Below, in pieces: positions 40,791 to 54,408 of a DNA stretch of 64,000 nt. Numbering within the stretch: position 1 is the first letter of the stretch; each line of letters starts with the position of its first letter. The notes under the pieces are model-generated. The model saw only the letters and a list, made by a program, of their open reading frames with translations, did no database searches and was not told the DNA's origin. Location: NCBI RefSeq assembly GCF_900187605.1, contig NZ_FYEA01000003.1, positions 124,001 to 188,000 of the forward strand, in the 5' to 3' direction. This DNA comes from Pseudomonas sp. Irchel 3H7. Its GTDB lineage: Bacteria > Pseudomonadota > Gammaproteobacteria > Pseudomonadales > Pseudomonadaceae. A program made the position numbers and the translations under genes.

Positions 40791-40837
40791 ACGTCGTAAA
40801 GATGCTGAAAGGTTGGATTAGCAAGTATCGCCAACAT

Positions 40838-40866
40838 TGTCGGCGTGATATAAGTTTGCGCCGACA
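40838..40866. repeat. 8-bp inverted repeat before oprD
   Basis: TGTCGGCG (40838-40845) and CGCCGACA (40859-40866) with a 13-base loop, about 77 bp before the oprD start. It could be an operator or part of the leader. Confidence 0.5.
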
Positions 40867-40942
40867 CAAAAAGAAAGAGCCGCCCAGATAATAAAACAGG
40901 TGGGACGGCAGTACTCTTCTAAAACCAAAGGAGCAAATCACG

Positions 40943-42292
40943 ATGCGCGTGATGAAGTGGAGCATGATCGCACTGGCAGTTGCAGCAGCAGCCAGTACTC
41001 AAATGGCTACGGCCGCACCGTTTGTAAGTGACCAGTCTGAAGCCAAAGGTTTTGTTGAAGACGCGAAACTCACCGAGACGTTGAAGAACTACTACTTCAA
41101 CCGCGACAACAAGAACGGCGGCCGCGACCAGAAAGACTGGACCCAGGGCTTCCTTGGTAACTTCACCTCCGGTTACACCCAAGGTACTGTCGGTGTTGGT
41201 ATCGATGCCTACGGTTACCTGGCACTGAAACTGGACGGCGGCGACGGTACTTCCGGTTCGGGCAACATGAGCCGCAGCGATACCGTTAACCCGAACAACG
41301 GCGCTCGCGACGTTAACGACAGCCAGGGCAAAGCCGGCGCGTCGGTCAAATTCCGCGTTTCCAAAACCGAACTGAAATTCGGCGACATGCAGCCAAGCAC
41401 TGCTCCAGTGTTCGCTGTCGGCGGCTCCCGTATCCTTCCGCAAACGGCTACTGGCTTCCAGTTGCAGAGCAGCGAAGTCAAAGACCTGGACCTCGAAGCC
41501 GGTCATTTCTACTCGGCTTCCAGCCAGGACAAAAACGCCCGTAACGGCGGTCTGTACGCTAACTACGCAGGCGTAGAAGCCGACTCGATCGACTACTTCG
41601 GTGGTAAATACAGCATCACCGAAAACCTGAGCGCATCGCTCTACGGCGCCAAGCTGGAAGATATCTGGAACCAGTACTACGCCAACGTGAACCTCACCAC
41701 CCCATTCAGTGGTGACACTTCGCTGAACACTGACTTCAACATCTACCGCACCACCGACACCGGTGACAAGCTGGCAGGTGACATCAGCAACACTGCCTTC
41801 TCCCTGGCAACCGCGCTGTCGTTCCTGAAAGCACACACCTTCACCCTGGCCTTCCAGAAGGTCAACGGCGATACCCCGTTCGACTACATCGGCGTGGGCA
41901 AGAACAACCGCGGTGGCGACTCGATCTTCCTGGCTAACTCCATCCAGTACTCTGACTTCAACGGTCCTGGCGAGAAATCCGTTCAAGCTCGCTACGACCT
42001 GAAAATGGCCGAGTACGGCGTTCCAGGCCTGAGCTTCATGGTTCGTTACGTTAAAGGTTGGGACATCGACGGTACCAGCACTCCAGCTGGCAGCCCTTAC
42101 ACCGGTCTGTACGGTGAAGATGGCAAACACCACGAAACCAACTTTGAAGCCAAGTATGTTGTTCAGTCTGGCCCGGCTAAAGACCTGTCCTTCCGCATTC
42201 GTCAAGCCTGGCACACTGCCAACGCTGACCAAGGCGAAGGCGATGTCAAAGAGTTCCGTCTGATCACCGAATACCCACTGAACATCTTGTAA
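40943..42292 (+). CDS. oprD: OprD family outer-membrane porin
   Basis: 449 residues. A signal peptide ends near QMATAA; the mature part opens FVSDQSEAKGFVED and carries LKNYYFNRD, SRILPQTATGFQLQSSE and the C-terminal beta signal LITEYPLNIL. It closely resembles P. aeruginosa OprD (basic amino acids, and carbapenem entry), and the gene order oprD-HIT-slyX-csp-dps-aspS is the same. AAAGGAG precedes the ATG. Confidence 0.92.
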   Translation: MRVMKWSMIALAVAAAASTQMATAAPFVSDQSEAKGFVEDAKLTETLKNYYFNRDNKNGGRDQKDWTQGFLGNFTSGYTQGTVGVGIDAYGYLALKLDGGDGTSGSGNMSRSDTVNPNNGARDVNDSQGKAGASVKFRVSKTELKFGDMQPSTAPVFAVGGSRILPQTATGFQLQSSEVKDLDLEAGHFYSASSQDKNARNGGLYANYAGVEADSIDYFGGKYSITENLSASLYGAKLEDIWNQYYANVNLTTPFSGDTSLNTDFNIYRTTDTGDKLAGDISNTAFSLATALSFLKAHTFTLAFQKVNGDTPFDYIGVGKNNRGGDSIFLANSIQYSDFNGPGEKSVQARYDLKMAEYGVPGLSFMVRYVKGWDIDGTSTPAGSPYTGLYGEDGKHHETNFEAKYVVQSGPAKDLSFRIRQAWHTANADQGEGDVKEFRLITEYPLNIL

Positions 42293-42317
42293 TTGTCAGT
42301 GGTTAGTTTGGAAGCAT

Positions 42318-42350
42318 AAAAAAAGGCCCATCTTGCGATGGGCCTTTTTT
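42318..42350. terminator. Bidirectional intrinsic terminator between oprD and mscS
   Basis: AAAAAAAGGCCCATCTTGCG pairs across to ATGGGCC and TTTTTT; both strands end in a T-run. Confidence 0.94.
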
Positions 42351-42410
42351 ATTGCCGGTCACTTGCAATAGTTGCCTGACCGACAAGTCAGGCAATTAAT
42401 TAGCAACCTA

Positions 42411-43253
42411 TCATTGTGTTGCCGATTCCTGCACCACACGAATCACCCGTTGTGGAAAAGGAATATCAATGCCTGCAGTCTTTAAACGATCGCGCGACTG
42501 TTCGTTAAACATGAACATCACGTCCCAGTAATCTGCAGTTTTAACCCACACACGCAGCGAAACAGTGATCGAACTGTCGCCCAAGGTCGAAATCACGGCC
42601 TGCGGCGCCGGATCCTGCAACACGCGCTCATCCTTGGCCAGATCCAGCAACACCTGACGGGCCTTCTGCAGATCGGCTTCGTAATCAACGCCTACATCAA
42701 ATACGACTTTGCGGGTCGGCTGACGGTTGGTGTTGGTGATGATGCCATTCGACAGGTTGCCGTTTGGCACGATGATGGTTTTGTTGTCACCGGTACGCAG
42801 CACGGTGTGGAAAATCTGGATGCTGTCAACCGTACCCGACACGCCTTGCGCCTCAATCCAGTCACCGATACGGAACGGACGGAACAGCAGAATCAGCACG
42901 CCGCCAGCGAAGTTCGCCAGGCTGCCCTGCAACGCCAAACCGATGGCCAGACCAGCCGCACCGATCGCCGCAACGAAGGAGGTGGTTTCAACGCCGATCA
43001 TCGAAGCGACGCTGACAATCAGCAGCACTTTGAGAATGATGTTCGCCAGGCTGCTGATAAAGCCTTGCAGCGCCAAGTCAGCGTTGCGCAGAGCCAACAG
43101 ACCGCCGAGCTTTTGCGTGACCTTGTTGATCAGCCACCAGCCGATGGCCAGGGTAATCACTGCCAACAGCACGCGGCTGCCGTATTCCATGATCATCGGG
43201 ATCCACGCCTGGGATGCCTTGACCAGGTTGTCCACCTCAGCATTCAAATCCAT
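42411..43253 (-). CDS. mscS: Small-conductance mechanosensitive channel (MscS)
   Basis: 280 residues. Three membrane helices span about 20-135; the pore helix GLALQGSLANFAGGVLILLF is the TM3 signature, followed by the cytoplasmic beta domain (RIGDWIEAQGVSGTV). It opens under hypo-osmotic stress to release solutes. Length is close to E. coli MscS (286). Confidence 0.93.
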   Translation of the reverse strand: MDLNAEVDNLVKASQAWIPMIMEYGSRVLLAVITLAIGWWLINKVTQKLGGLLALRNADLALQGFISSLANIILKVLLIVSVASMIGVETTSFVAAIGAAGLAIGLALQGSLANFAGGVLILLFRPFRIGDWIEAQGVSGTVDSIQIFHTVLRTGDNKTIIVPNGNLSNGIITNTNRQPTRKVVFDVGVDYEADLQKARQVLLDLAKDERVLQDPAPQAVISTLGDSSITVSLRVWVKTADYWDVMFMFNEQSRDRLKTAGIDIPFPQRVIRVVQESATQ

Positions 43254-43392
43254 GTTCTATCTCCTGATTTCCGGCTACCCGGGCTGTAAAAAATCAGCGG
43301 CAGAAAGACTGAACCTGTTGGGGCTCAATCGTTTCTGCCGTTGCTTGGGCCTCGGACGCTGAAAACGCCGAGAGGTTCCCCGACCGGGAAGC

Positions 43393-44936
<1,544 letters not shown>

Positions 44937-44981
44937 GCAGCGGCTACGCTGGCCACTTGTTCCTTTGCTGCGAAAAACCTG

Positions 44982-47018
44982 ATGCCATTGCGCCAGCGTC
45001 TCGAAAACCTGCCGGTCGGCCAGAAACTGCTGGCTGCCCTGTTGGTGCTGTTGACCACTGTTCTGCTGGTCGCCAACCTGACCTTTATCAGCGCCGCCTA
45101 TTACATCTCCCAGGAAAGCATGGCACCGCAGGCCTTGCAGACCATCGGCCGACTGATTTCCAACCCGAGTCTGGTCAGCGAAGCCCTGCAATCACCGCAA
45201 AGCGCCGAGCGCCTGCTCAAAGAACTCGACAGTTACTCACCGCTACGCGCCGCCGCGCTGTATGACGGCAAGGGCGAACGCCTGGCGCAAGTCCAGCGTG
45301 GCGATAAACTCAACTTGCCGGAGCGCTATCGGCACATCGAAGCGTGGCAACTGACTGAATTTCGCAGCAACCAGTTGATCACCCTGCCCCGCCCCGGCAC
45401 CGCGCCGGGCCATCTGTTGCTGGTCGCCAGCAGCGAACTGCCGATGGCGTTCTACACCGGCACCCTGACCGCGAGCCTCGGCATTCTGATTTTCAGTGTG
45501 TTGCTGTGGCTGGTGATTGCCCGGCAGATCAAACGCCTGATCACCCGGCCGATCCATCAACTCGAGGAATTGTCGCGTCAGGTCACCCGCGAGGAGAACT
45601 ACGCTCTGCGTGCCTCACGCGGCAATCATGACGAAATCGGCAGCCTCGCCGAAGCATTCAATACCATGCTGTCGCGCATCGAAGCCCGCGAACAGCAACT
45701 CAAACGTGCCCGCGATGACTCGCAAGCGGCCTATGATCAGGCGCAGGGGCTGGCCGAGGAAACCCGCCACACCAACCGCAAGCTGGAACTGGAAGTCCAG
45801 GTGCGCAGCAAGATCGAGAAGAAGCTCACCGGCTTCCAGAATTACCTCAACAGCATCATCGACTCGATGCCCTCGGCACTGATCGCCCTCGACGAGCAGC
45901 TTTACGTCACCCAGTGGAACCAGGAGGCCAGCGCCCTCTCCGGCACCCGACTCGACGAAGCGCTGAACCAGCCGATCTTCCTCGCCTTCGAACCGCTCAA
46001 GCCGTTTCTGCCGCAGCTCAAGCAGACCGTCGAGCAGCACACCGTGGCGAAAATCGAACGGGTAACCTGGTTCAAGGACGACGAACCGAAGCATTACGCG
46101 CTGACCTTCTACCCATTGATGGGCGGTGCCGGGCGTGGCGTGGTGATCCGTATCGACGACATCACCCAGCGTCTGTCGCTGGAAGAAATGATGGTGCAGT
46201 CGGAAAAAATGCTCTCGGTCGGCGGTCTCGCCGCTGGCATGGCCCACGAAATCAACAACCCGCTGGGCGCGATCCTGCACAACGTGCAGAACATCCGGCG
46301 GCGCCTGTCCGCCGATCTGCCGAAGAACCTCGAAACCGCCGAGCAACTGGGCATCGAACTGGATACCGTGAACCGCTACCTGCAGGGCCGGGAAGTGCCG
46401 CAACTGCTCGACGGCATTCAACAGGCCGGCGCCCGTGCGGCGAAAATCGTCACGCACATGCTCAGCTTCAGCCGGCGCAGCACCCGGCAAATGGCGCCGT
46501 GTGATCTGCCGGCATTGATCGATCAAGCGGTGGAAATCGCCGGCAATGACTTCGATCTGGCCATCGGTTTCGACTTCAAGGGCCAGGCGATCATCCGTCA
46601 GTTCGACCCGGCGCTCGGTCCGGTGCCGGGCACCGCCAATGAACTTGAGCAAGTGCTGCTCAACCTGTTGAAAAACGCCGCGCAGGCCATCCATCAGCGT
46701 GAAGACGACAGCGAACCGGGACGGATCATCCTGCGCACCAAGCTCAATCCACCGTGGGCCGAAATCCAGGTCGAGGACAACGGCATCGGCATGAGCGAGA
46801 ACGTACGCAAACGCACCTTCGAGCCGTTCTTCACCACCAAGGAAATCGGTCAGGGCACCGGGCTTGGCTTGTCGGTGTCGTATTTCATCATTACCAACAA
46901 TCACAAAGGGCAGATGGAGGTGCAGTCAGCACCGGGCCAGGGCACGTGTTTCACCTTGCGCCTGCCGCTGACGCAACCGCTGTCCATCGCTGCCGAAACC
47001 AATCCATTATCGAGGTAA
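44982..47018 (+). CDS. Membrane sensor histidine kinase, orphan
   Basis: 678 residues. TM1 (about 15-40) and TM2 (about 160-185) frame a periplasmic domain; HAMP (about 185-240) and a coiled coil lead to a PAS domain (about 285-400). The H-box AGMAHEINNPLGA has His422, and the HATPase region shows NLLKNAAQAI and GTGLGLSV. No response regulator is adjacent. P. aeruginosa PA4398, in the same neighbourhood, affects swarming and biofilm. The cobalamin adenosyltransferase starts 3 bp after the stop. Confidence 0.92.
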   Translation: MPLRQRLENLPVGQKLLAALLVLLTTVLLVANLTFISAAYYISQESMAPQALQTIGRLISNPSLVSEALQSPQSAERLLKELDSYSPLRAAALYDGKGERLAQVQRGDKLNLPERYRHIEAWQLTEFRSNQLITLPRPGTAPGHLLLVASSELPMAFYTGTLTASLGILIFSVLLWLVIARQIKRLITRPIHQLEELSRQVTREENYALRASRGNHDEIGSLAEAFNTMLSRIEAREQQLKRARDDSQAAYDQAQGLAEETRHTNRKLELEVQVRSKIEKKLTGFQNYLNSIIDSMPSALIALDEQLYVTQWNQEASALSGTRLDEALNQPIFLAFEPLKPFLPQLKQTVEQHTVAKIERVTWFKDDEPKHYALTFYPLMGGAGRGVVIRIDDITQRLSLEEMMVQSEKMLSVGGLAAGMAHEINNPLGAILHNVQNIRRRLSADLPKNLETAEQLGIELDTVNRYLQGREVPQLLDGIQQAGARAAKIVTHMLSFSRRSTRQMAPCDLPALIDQAVEIAGNDFDLAIGFDFKGQAIIRQFDPALGPVPGTANELEQVLLNLLKNAAQAIHQREDDSEPGRIILRTKLNPPWAEIQVEDNGIGMSENVRKRTFEPFFTTKEIGQGTGLGLSVSYFIITNNHKGQMEVQSAPGQGTCFTLRLPLTQPLSIAAETNPLSR

Positions 47019-47021
47019 CCC

Positions 47022-47606
47022 ATGGGCTTTCGCCTGTCGAAAATCTACACCCGCACCGGTGACAAAGGCGAAACCGGCCTGGGCGATGGCCGCCGCGTGC
47101 CCAAGGATCACCCACGCATCGAAGCGATTGGTGAGGTCGATACGCTGAACAGTCAGGTCGGCGTGTTGTTGGCCGGGTTGATTGCCGAACGCAACACGTT
47201 TCCGGGGTTGAATGAACTGATCGAGGTGTTGGCGCCTTGTCAGCACCGCTTGTTTGATCTGGGTGGCGAGTTGGCGATGCCGGCGTATCAGGCGTTGAAT
47301 GCCGCAGAGATCGAACGACTGGAAGCCGCGATCGATGTGTGGAACGAGGAATTGGGGCCGTTGGAGAATTTCATTCTGCCGGGCGGGTCGATGTTGATTG
47401 CGCAGGCGCATGTATGCCGGAGCCTGGCGCGGAGTGCAGAGCGGCGCTGTCAGCATTTGAATGCGCTGGAGCCGTTGGCCGGGGTGGGGCTGGCGTATAT
47501 CAATCGGTTATCGGATTTGTTGTTTGTCGCGGCGCGGTTGATTGCGCGGCGGCAGGGGATTGCGGAGATTCTTTGGCAGCCGGCGGCAAAACCCGCAGAG
47601 ATGTAG
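47022..47606 (+). CDS. Cob(I)alamin adenosyltransferase, PduO type
   Basis: 194 residues. The N-terminal YTRTGDKGETGLGDGRRV is the ATP-binding loop of PduO-type enzymes, and RSAERRCQHLNAL is the second signature. It makes adenosylcobalamin from ATP and cobalamin. The ATG lies 3 bp after the sensor-kinase stop, so the two are co-transcribed. Confidence 0.93.
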   Translation: MGFRLSKIYTRTGDKGETGLGDGRRVPKDHPRIEAIGEVDTLNSQVGVLLAGLIAERNTFPGLNELIEVLAPCQHRLFDLGGELAMPAYQALNAAEIERLEAAIDVWNEELGPLENFILPGGSMLIAQAHVCRSLARSAERRCQHLNALEPLAGVGLAYINRLSDLLFVAARLIARRQGIAEILWQPAAKPAEM

Positions 47607-47626
47607 TGTTTGATCGGCCGCCATCG

Positions 47627-47714
47627 CTGGCAAGCCAGCTGCCACAGGGTTTCATGGTGTACACAACATTTGTGAACGGCACTAAAACCTGTGGGAGCTG
47701 GCTTGCCAGCGATG
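47627..47714. repeat. REP-type pair, family B, in reversed order
   Basis: Here the CATCGCTGGCAAGCCAGCT half comes first and TGTGGGAGCTGGCTTGCCAG second, the opposite order to the copies at 3419 and 19208, so the inner and outer ends of the hairpin are swapped. Confidence 0.82.
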
Positions 47715-47727
47715 AGACCGCTAGCCT

Positions 47728-48675
47728 TTACAGAGAGTCAGGCCAGAACGCGCGAATCCCCGCCACGCCTTGCGCACCCACGCCCCAGGCTTTTTCGCGC
47801 TCCGCCGGGCCAACCCCACCCAACAAAAATACCGGTTTACTGAAGCCCTCGATCAACACCTGAGCCTGTTCCCAACCCAGCGCCTGCGCATCCGGGTGGG
47901 TCAAAGTCGGTTGTACCGGCGACAGCGTGACGAAATCCACGCCCATCTGCTCGGCCAGCGCCAGTTCTTCTGCGTTGTGGCACGACGCCGCCAACCAGCG
48001 CTCCGCCGGCAACGGACGCCCCGCCGCCGCGTATTTACGCAACTGTGCGGAGGTGATGTGCCAACCGGCCGACGGGAAATCGCCGAGCCATTCGAACGGC
48101 CCCTTGATCATCAACTGCGCCTTACCGGCACATAGCCCCGCCGCGTCTACAGCCAGATCACGGTACTTGGGGTCATAGCCGTTCGGTGCGCGCAGCTGAA
48201 TCAACTTGATCCCGCCGGCAATCGCCTTCTGGATACCGCGCAGCAACGCCGGGGTTTCCAGGTCCTCAGGCGTGATCAGGTACTCCGCCGGCAGACGCGC
48301 TGCCGCGACGATGGGCTGGTTGGCGGCCGGGAACTCGTAGTTCGCCAGTTCTTTCGCGGTAACCCAGGCCAATGGCTGGCCTTCGGCACCGTGCGGTTCA
48401 CCGGTGAATGCCGAAACTTCCCAGACATCCAGCAACACCTGCTTGTCCGGGTAATCATGGCGCACTCTGATCAGCGGTCGGGCGGCGCCAACGACGATGC
48501 CCAACTCTTCGTGCAGCTCACGGGACAGTGCGCTTTCGACCGACTCGTCGGCCTCGACCTTACCGCCGGGAAACTCCCACAGACCACCCTGATGCTGGGT
48601 GTCGGCGCGGCGGGCGATGAGGATTTTGCCGCTGTCGTCACGAATGACGGCAGCGGCGACGTGTACACGTTTCAC
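47728..48675 (-). CDS. Nudix hydrolase fused to a thiamine-phosphate-synthase-like domain
   Basis: 315 residues from GTG 48675, supported by GGAGG upstream and by the GTGA overlap with the GST stop. Residues 1-130 are a MutT-like Nudix domain (GGKVEADESVESAL followed by RELHEELG). Residues about 135-315 are a TenI/TMP-synthase-like barrel (QKAIAGGIKLIQLRAP and PVFLLGGVGP). The Nudix part should clean oxidised nucleotides (8-oxo-dGTP). The catalytic state of the second domain is unknown. Confidence 0.9.
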   Translation of the reverse strand: MKRVHVAAAVIRDDSGKILIARRADTQHQGGLWEFPGGKVEADESVESALSRELHEELGIVVGAARPLIRVRHDYPDKQVLLDVWEVSAFTGEPHGAEGQPLAWVTAKELANYEFPAANQPIVAAARLPAEYLITPEDLETPALLRGIQKAIAGGIKLIQLRAPNGYDPKYRDLAVDAAGLCAGKAQLMIKGPFEWLGDFPSAGWHITSAQLRKYAAAGRPLPAERWLAASCHNAEELALAEQMGVDFVTLSPVQPTLTHPDAQALGWEQAQVLIEGFSKPVFLLGGVGPAEREKAWGVGAQGVAGIRAFWPDSL

Positions 48676-49304
48676 GGATTCAACTCCTCCAGTCCAGCCT
48701 TTTGCCACGCCTTGAAGGCGGGCCATTGGTAGACGGTTTCAACATAGGCTTCGTCGGCGGCCGGCAGCTTCACCTGATAAGTGCGCAGACGCACGGCAAT
48801 CGGCGCGAAGAAGGCATCGGCCAGACTGACACGGCCAAACAGATAGGGGCCGCTCTCGGTGGCAGCGGCACGGCACTCGGCCCACAGCGCGAGCATGCGC
48901 TCGATATCAGCCTTGACCTCCGGCGGTACCGGGTTCAGCGGTGCGTCATGGTTGAGGTTGAACGGCATGTGATTGCGCATGGCGAAGAAACCGCTGTGCA
49001 TTTGCGCGCAGGCGGATCTGGCCTGAGCACGGGCGAAGATATCGCTCGGCCAGAGCTGCTCGGACGGAAACTGTTCAGCGAGGTATTCGGCGATGGCCAG
49101 CGAATCCGCGACGGTACCGCGCGAGGTTTGCAGCAGCGGTACCTTGGCGGTCGGCGAGTGCTTGAGCAGCCGTTCGCGGGTATCGGGCTTGCCGAGTTTG
49201 ATCAGCTCTTCGGTATAGGGTGCGCCGGTCAGTTCAAGCGCCAGGGCGGCGCGCAGGGACCAGGAGGAAAGCAGTTTGTCGCCGATGATCAGGTGCAGGG
49301 ACAT
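48672..49304 (-). CDS. Glutathione S-transferase family protein
   Basis: 210 residues from ATG 49304; the open frame extends further, but homology begins MSLHLIIGDKLLSSWSLRA. The thioredoxin-like domain has the SSWS active-site serine region and the HSPTAKVPLL cis-Pro loop; DSLAIAEYLAE is the glutathione-binding segment. The stop overlaps the Nudix gene start. Confidence 0.9.
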   Translation of the reverse strand: MSLHLIIGDKLLSSWSLRAALALELTGAPYTEELIKLGKPDTRERLLKHSPTAKVPLLQTSRGTVADSLAIAEYLAEQFPSEQLWPSDIFARAQARSACAQMHSGFFAMRNHMPFNLNHDAPLNPVPPEVKADIERMLALWAECRAAATESGPYLFGRVSLADAFFAPIAVRLRTYQVKLPAADEAYVETVYQWPAFKAWQKAGLEELNP

Positions 49305-49359
49305 GGTTGGGTGCCTTTCATCAGGATGGACAGGCCGGATCTTCGGTGCCTGACAGGTC

Positions 49360-49440
49360 GCCATCGCGAGCAGGCTCACTCCTACAGGGATTTGTGAAAT
49401 ACACAGATCCCTGTGGGAGCCAGCCTGCTGGCGATGCAGG
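49360..49440. repeat. Composite REP pair (C-type half plus B-like half)
   Basis: A family C half (CATCGCGAGCAGGCTCACTC) is followed by a B-like half (TGTGGGAGCCAGCCTGCTGG). The arms still partly pair. It looks like a hybrid element. Confidence 0.75.
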
Positions 49441-49460
49441 CGACTCGGTCTCAGGTTAGA

Positions 49461-50678
49461 TCACGTGCGATATTCAGCGTTGATCTTCACGTATTCATGC
49501 GACAGGTCGGTGGTCCAGATGGTTTCGCTGCAATCGCCGCGACCCAACTCGATACGGATAGTGATCTCTTCCTGCTGCATCACTGCCGAACCCTGCGCCT
49601 CAGTGTAGGTCGCGGCGCGAGCACCACGGCTGGCGATGCACACGTCGCCAAGGAACACGTCGATCTTGCTCACGTCCAGATCCGGCACGCCGGCACGGCC
49701 AACGGCAGCGAGGATACGGCCCCAGTTCGGGTCGGAGGCGAACAGCGCGGTCTTGATCAGCGGCGAGTGCGCCACGGTGTAGCCGACGTCGAGGCATTCC
49801 TGATGATTGCCGCCGCCATTCACTTCAACCGTCACGAACTTGGTCGCGCCTTCGCCGTCACGCACGATGGCCTGGGCCACGTCCATGCACACTTCGAACA
49901 CCGCTTGCTTCAGTTTGCCGAACAGCTCGCCTTCGGCGCGGGTGATTTCCGGCAGCGCAGCCTTGCCGGTGGCGATCAGCATGCAGCAATCGTTGGTCGA
50001 GGTGTCGCCGTCGATGGTGATGCGGTTGAACGATTTATTGGCGCCGTCGAGCATCAAATTGTGCAGGACTTCGCGGGAGACTTTAGCGTCAGTGGCGATA
50101 TAGCCAAGCATGGTCGCCATGTTCGGGCGGATCATGCCCGCGCCTTTGCTGATGCCGGTGACGGTGATGGTGACGCCGTCATGCTCGAACTGGCGGCTGG
50201 CGCCCTTTGGCAGGGTGTCGGTGGTCATGATTCCGGTAGCAGCGGCTTCCCAGTTGTTTTCCGACAGGTCGTCCAGCGCGGCTTGCAGCGCGCCTTCGAT
50301 CTTCTCGACCGGCAGTGGCTCGCCGATCACGCCGGTGGAGTACGGCAGAATCTGGCTGGCATCAACACCGGTCAGTTCGGCCAGTCTGGCGGTGGTGCGC
50401 TCAGCGGCAGCCAGGCCTGGCTCGCCAGTGCCCGCGTTGGCATTGCCGGTATTGGTCAGCAGATAACGCACGGCGTTCTGTACGCGTTTCTTCGCCAGAA
50501 TCACCGGCGCTGCGCAAAAGGCGTTCAAGGTGAACACGCCCGCCACGGTCGAACCTTCGGCGCAGCGCATCACAACAACATCTTTGCGCCCGGGGCGCTT
50601 GATGCCGGCCGAGGCGATACCGAGTTCAAAACCGGCAACCGGGTGCAACGTTGGCAAAGGACCAAGACCAACAGCCAT
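49461..50678 (-). CDS. argJ: Bifunctional ornithine acetyltransferase/N-acetylglutamate synthase
   Basis: 405 residues. Self-cleavage should occur before Thr189 in [15 protein letters not shown], producing the alpha and beta chains. It recycles the acetyl group between N-acetylornithine and glutamate in arginine synthesis. It lies immediately downstream of secA on the same strand but behind the secA terminator. Confidence 0.96.
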   Translation of the reverse strand: MAVGLGPLPTLHPVAGFELGIASAGIKRPGRKDVVVMRCAEGSTVAGVFTLNAFCAAPVILAKKRVQNAVRYLLTNTGNANAGTGEPGLAAAERTTARLAELTGVDASQILPYSTGVIGEPLPVEKIEGALQAALDDLSENNWEAAATGIMTTDTLPKGASRQFEHDGVTITVTGISKGAGMIRPNMATMLGYIATDAKVSREVLHNLMLDGANKSFNRITIDGDTSTNDCCMLIATGKAALPEITRAEGELFGKLKQAVFEVCMDVAQAIVRDGEGATKFVTVEVNGGGNHQECLDVGYTVAHSPLIKTALFASDPNWGRILAAVGRAGVPDLDVSKIDVFLGDVCIASRGARAATYTEAQGSAVMQQEEITIRIELGRGDCSETIWTTDLSHEYVKINAEYRT

Positions 50679-50740
50679 GAATGCGCTCCTTACTCAATGA
50701 TGTCAGCACCGTCGCGCGCGGCAACGGTGGTTTAAATGGC

Positions 50741-50773
50741 AAAACGCCGCGACGGCAGGAGCCGGTCGCGGCG
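50741..50773 (-). terminator. Intrinsic terminator of secA
   Basis: On the minus strand CGCCGCGACCGGC-TCCT-GCCG-TCGCGGCG is followed by TTTT, a 12-pair GC-rich stem with one bulged C, 28 bp after the secA stop. Confidence 0.88.
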
Positions 50774-50800
50774 CGGGTATTTCAGCGACTGAAACGGGTT

Positions 50801-53536
<2,736 letters not shown>

Positions 53537-53844
53537 ATCGGCAGGATCTTCCACACTAAAGGGATGGAGGGCGGCCCCGTGAGCGTCGCCCGTGCAGCCC
53601 TCATGGCCGCATGCGAACGAGCATTCTACCCGGAAACGGAAGTGAGGAAAGTGGCGATGTTCCACGATGCTGGCACTGCGCTTTGACGGGGCTCACTTAA
53701 AATAGGGGCGTTTTGCTCAACTTCAAGTCATACAAGGCAGAAGTTAGTTGTTGATTTAATGGGTAAAGCGGGGGCAAAAGCAATGGGCGAGTGAGTTTGG
53801 CCTTTCTGCTACCATGGCGATTCTGTTACTTCAGGTGTTCGATC

Positions 53845-54300
53845 ATGGCATTTCGCCCTCTTACGGCCAAAGCACCCGCCGTTCTCCTGCGCGAAGCCAA
53901 GCCGCTCAAAGCCATCCTCGGCCATGCCCAGCGCCTGGGCCATTTACAACGCCTGCTCGAAAGCCAATTGCAGCCCGCCGCCCGCGAACATTGCCATGTA
54001 GCGTCGTGGCGTGAGGGCAGTTTGTTGTTGATCGTCACCGATGGTCACTGGGCCACGCGCCTGCGTTACCAGCAAAAACGCTTGCAGCGACAATTGCAGA
54101 TGTTTGACGAGTTCGCGAGTCTGACGCGGATTCTGTTCAAGGTGCAGCCGCCGACGGTTCAACGCGGGTCAGCCGGGCACACGATGGATTTGTCCACGGA
54201 TGCAGCGGCGACGATTCAGGCCACGGCAGACGGGATCACTGATCCGGGATTGCGCGCGGCGCTGGAGCGCCTGGCGGCGCACGCCAAAGACAAGTCCTGA
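53845..54300 (+). CDS. dciA: DciA-like protein (DUF721)
   Basis: 151 residues from ATG 53845, preferred to an earlier in-frame start because homology begins there. HVASWREGSLLLIVTDGHWATRLRYQ is the DUF721 core, and DciA of this family helps load the replicative helicase DnaB in bacteria lacking DnaC. It is divergent from secA, as in other pseudomonads. Confidence 0.85.
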   Translation: MAFRPLTAKAPAVLLREAKPLKAILGHAQRLGHLQRLLESQLQPAAREHCHVASWREGSLLLIVTDGHWATRLRYQQKRLQRQLQMFDEFASLTRILFKVQPPTVQRGSAGHTMDLSTDAAATIQATADGITDPGLRAALERLAAHAKDKS

Positions 54301-54314
54301 CAGCTATCAATAAT

Positions 54315-54403
54315 TGTAGGAGTGAGCCTGCTCGCGATAGCGGTGAAACAGTCGACATTGTCGTGACTGGCATACCGCAATCGCGAGCAGGCTCACTCCT
54401 ACA
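54315..54403. repeat. REP-type inverted pair, family C
   Basis: TGTAGGAGTGAGCCTGCTCG with complementary right arm, filling almost all of the 108-bp gap between the convergent dciA and HerA-like genes. Confidence 0.87.
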
Positions 54404-54408
54404 TTAGG

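Larger units (their letters stand above)
40048..40942. other. 895-bp non-coding region between the HIT gene and oprD
   Basis: No frame here has a convincing family match. Frames at 40416-40718 (+) and 40598-40867 (-) lack recognisable domains. A 32-codon frame starting ATG at 40661 is possible but unsupported. The region holds a terminator-like hairpin (40538-40564), paired TTTGCGACA repeats (40761-40790) and an 8-bp inverted repeat (40838-40866). It is long for this compact genome and may hold the oprD control region plus a small RNA. Confidence 0.6.
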
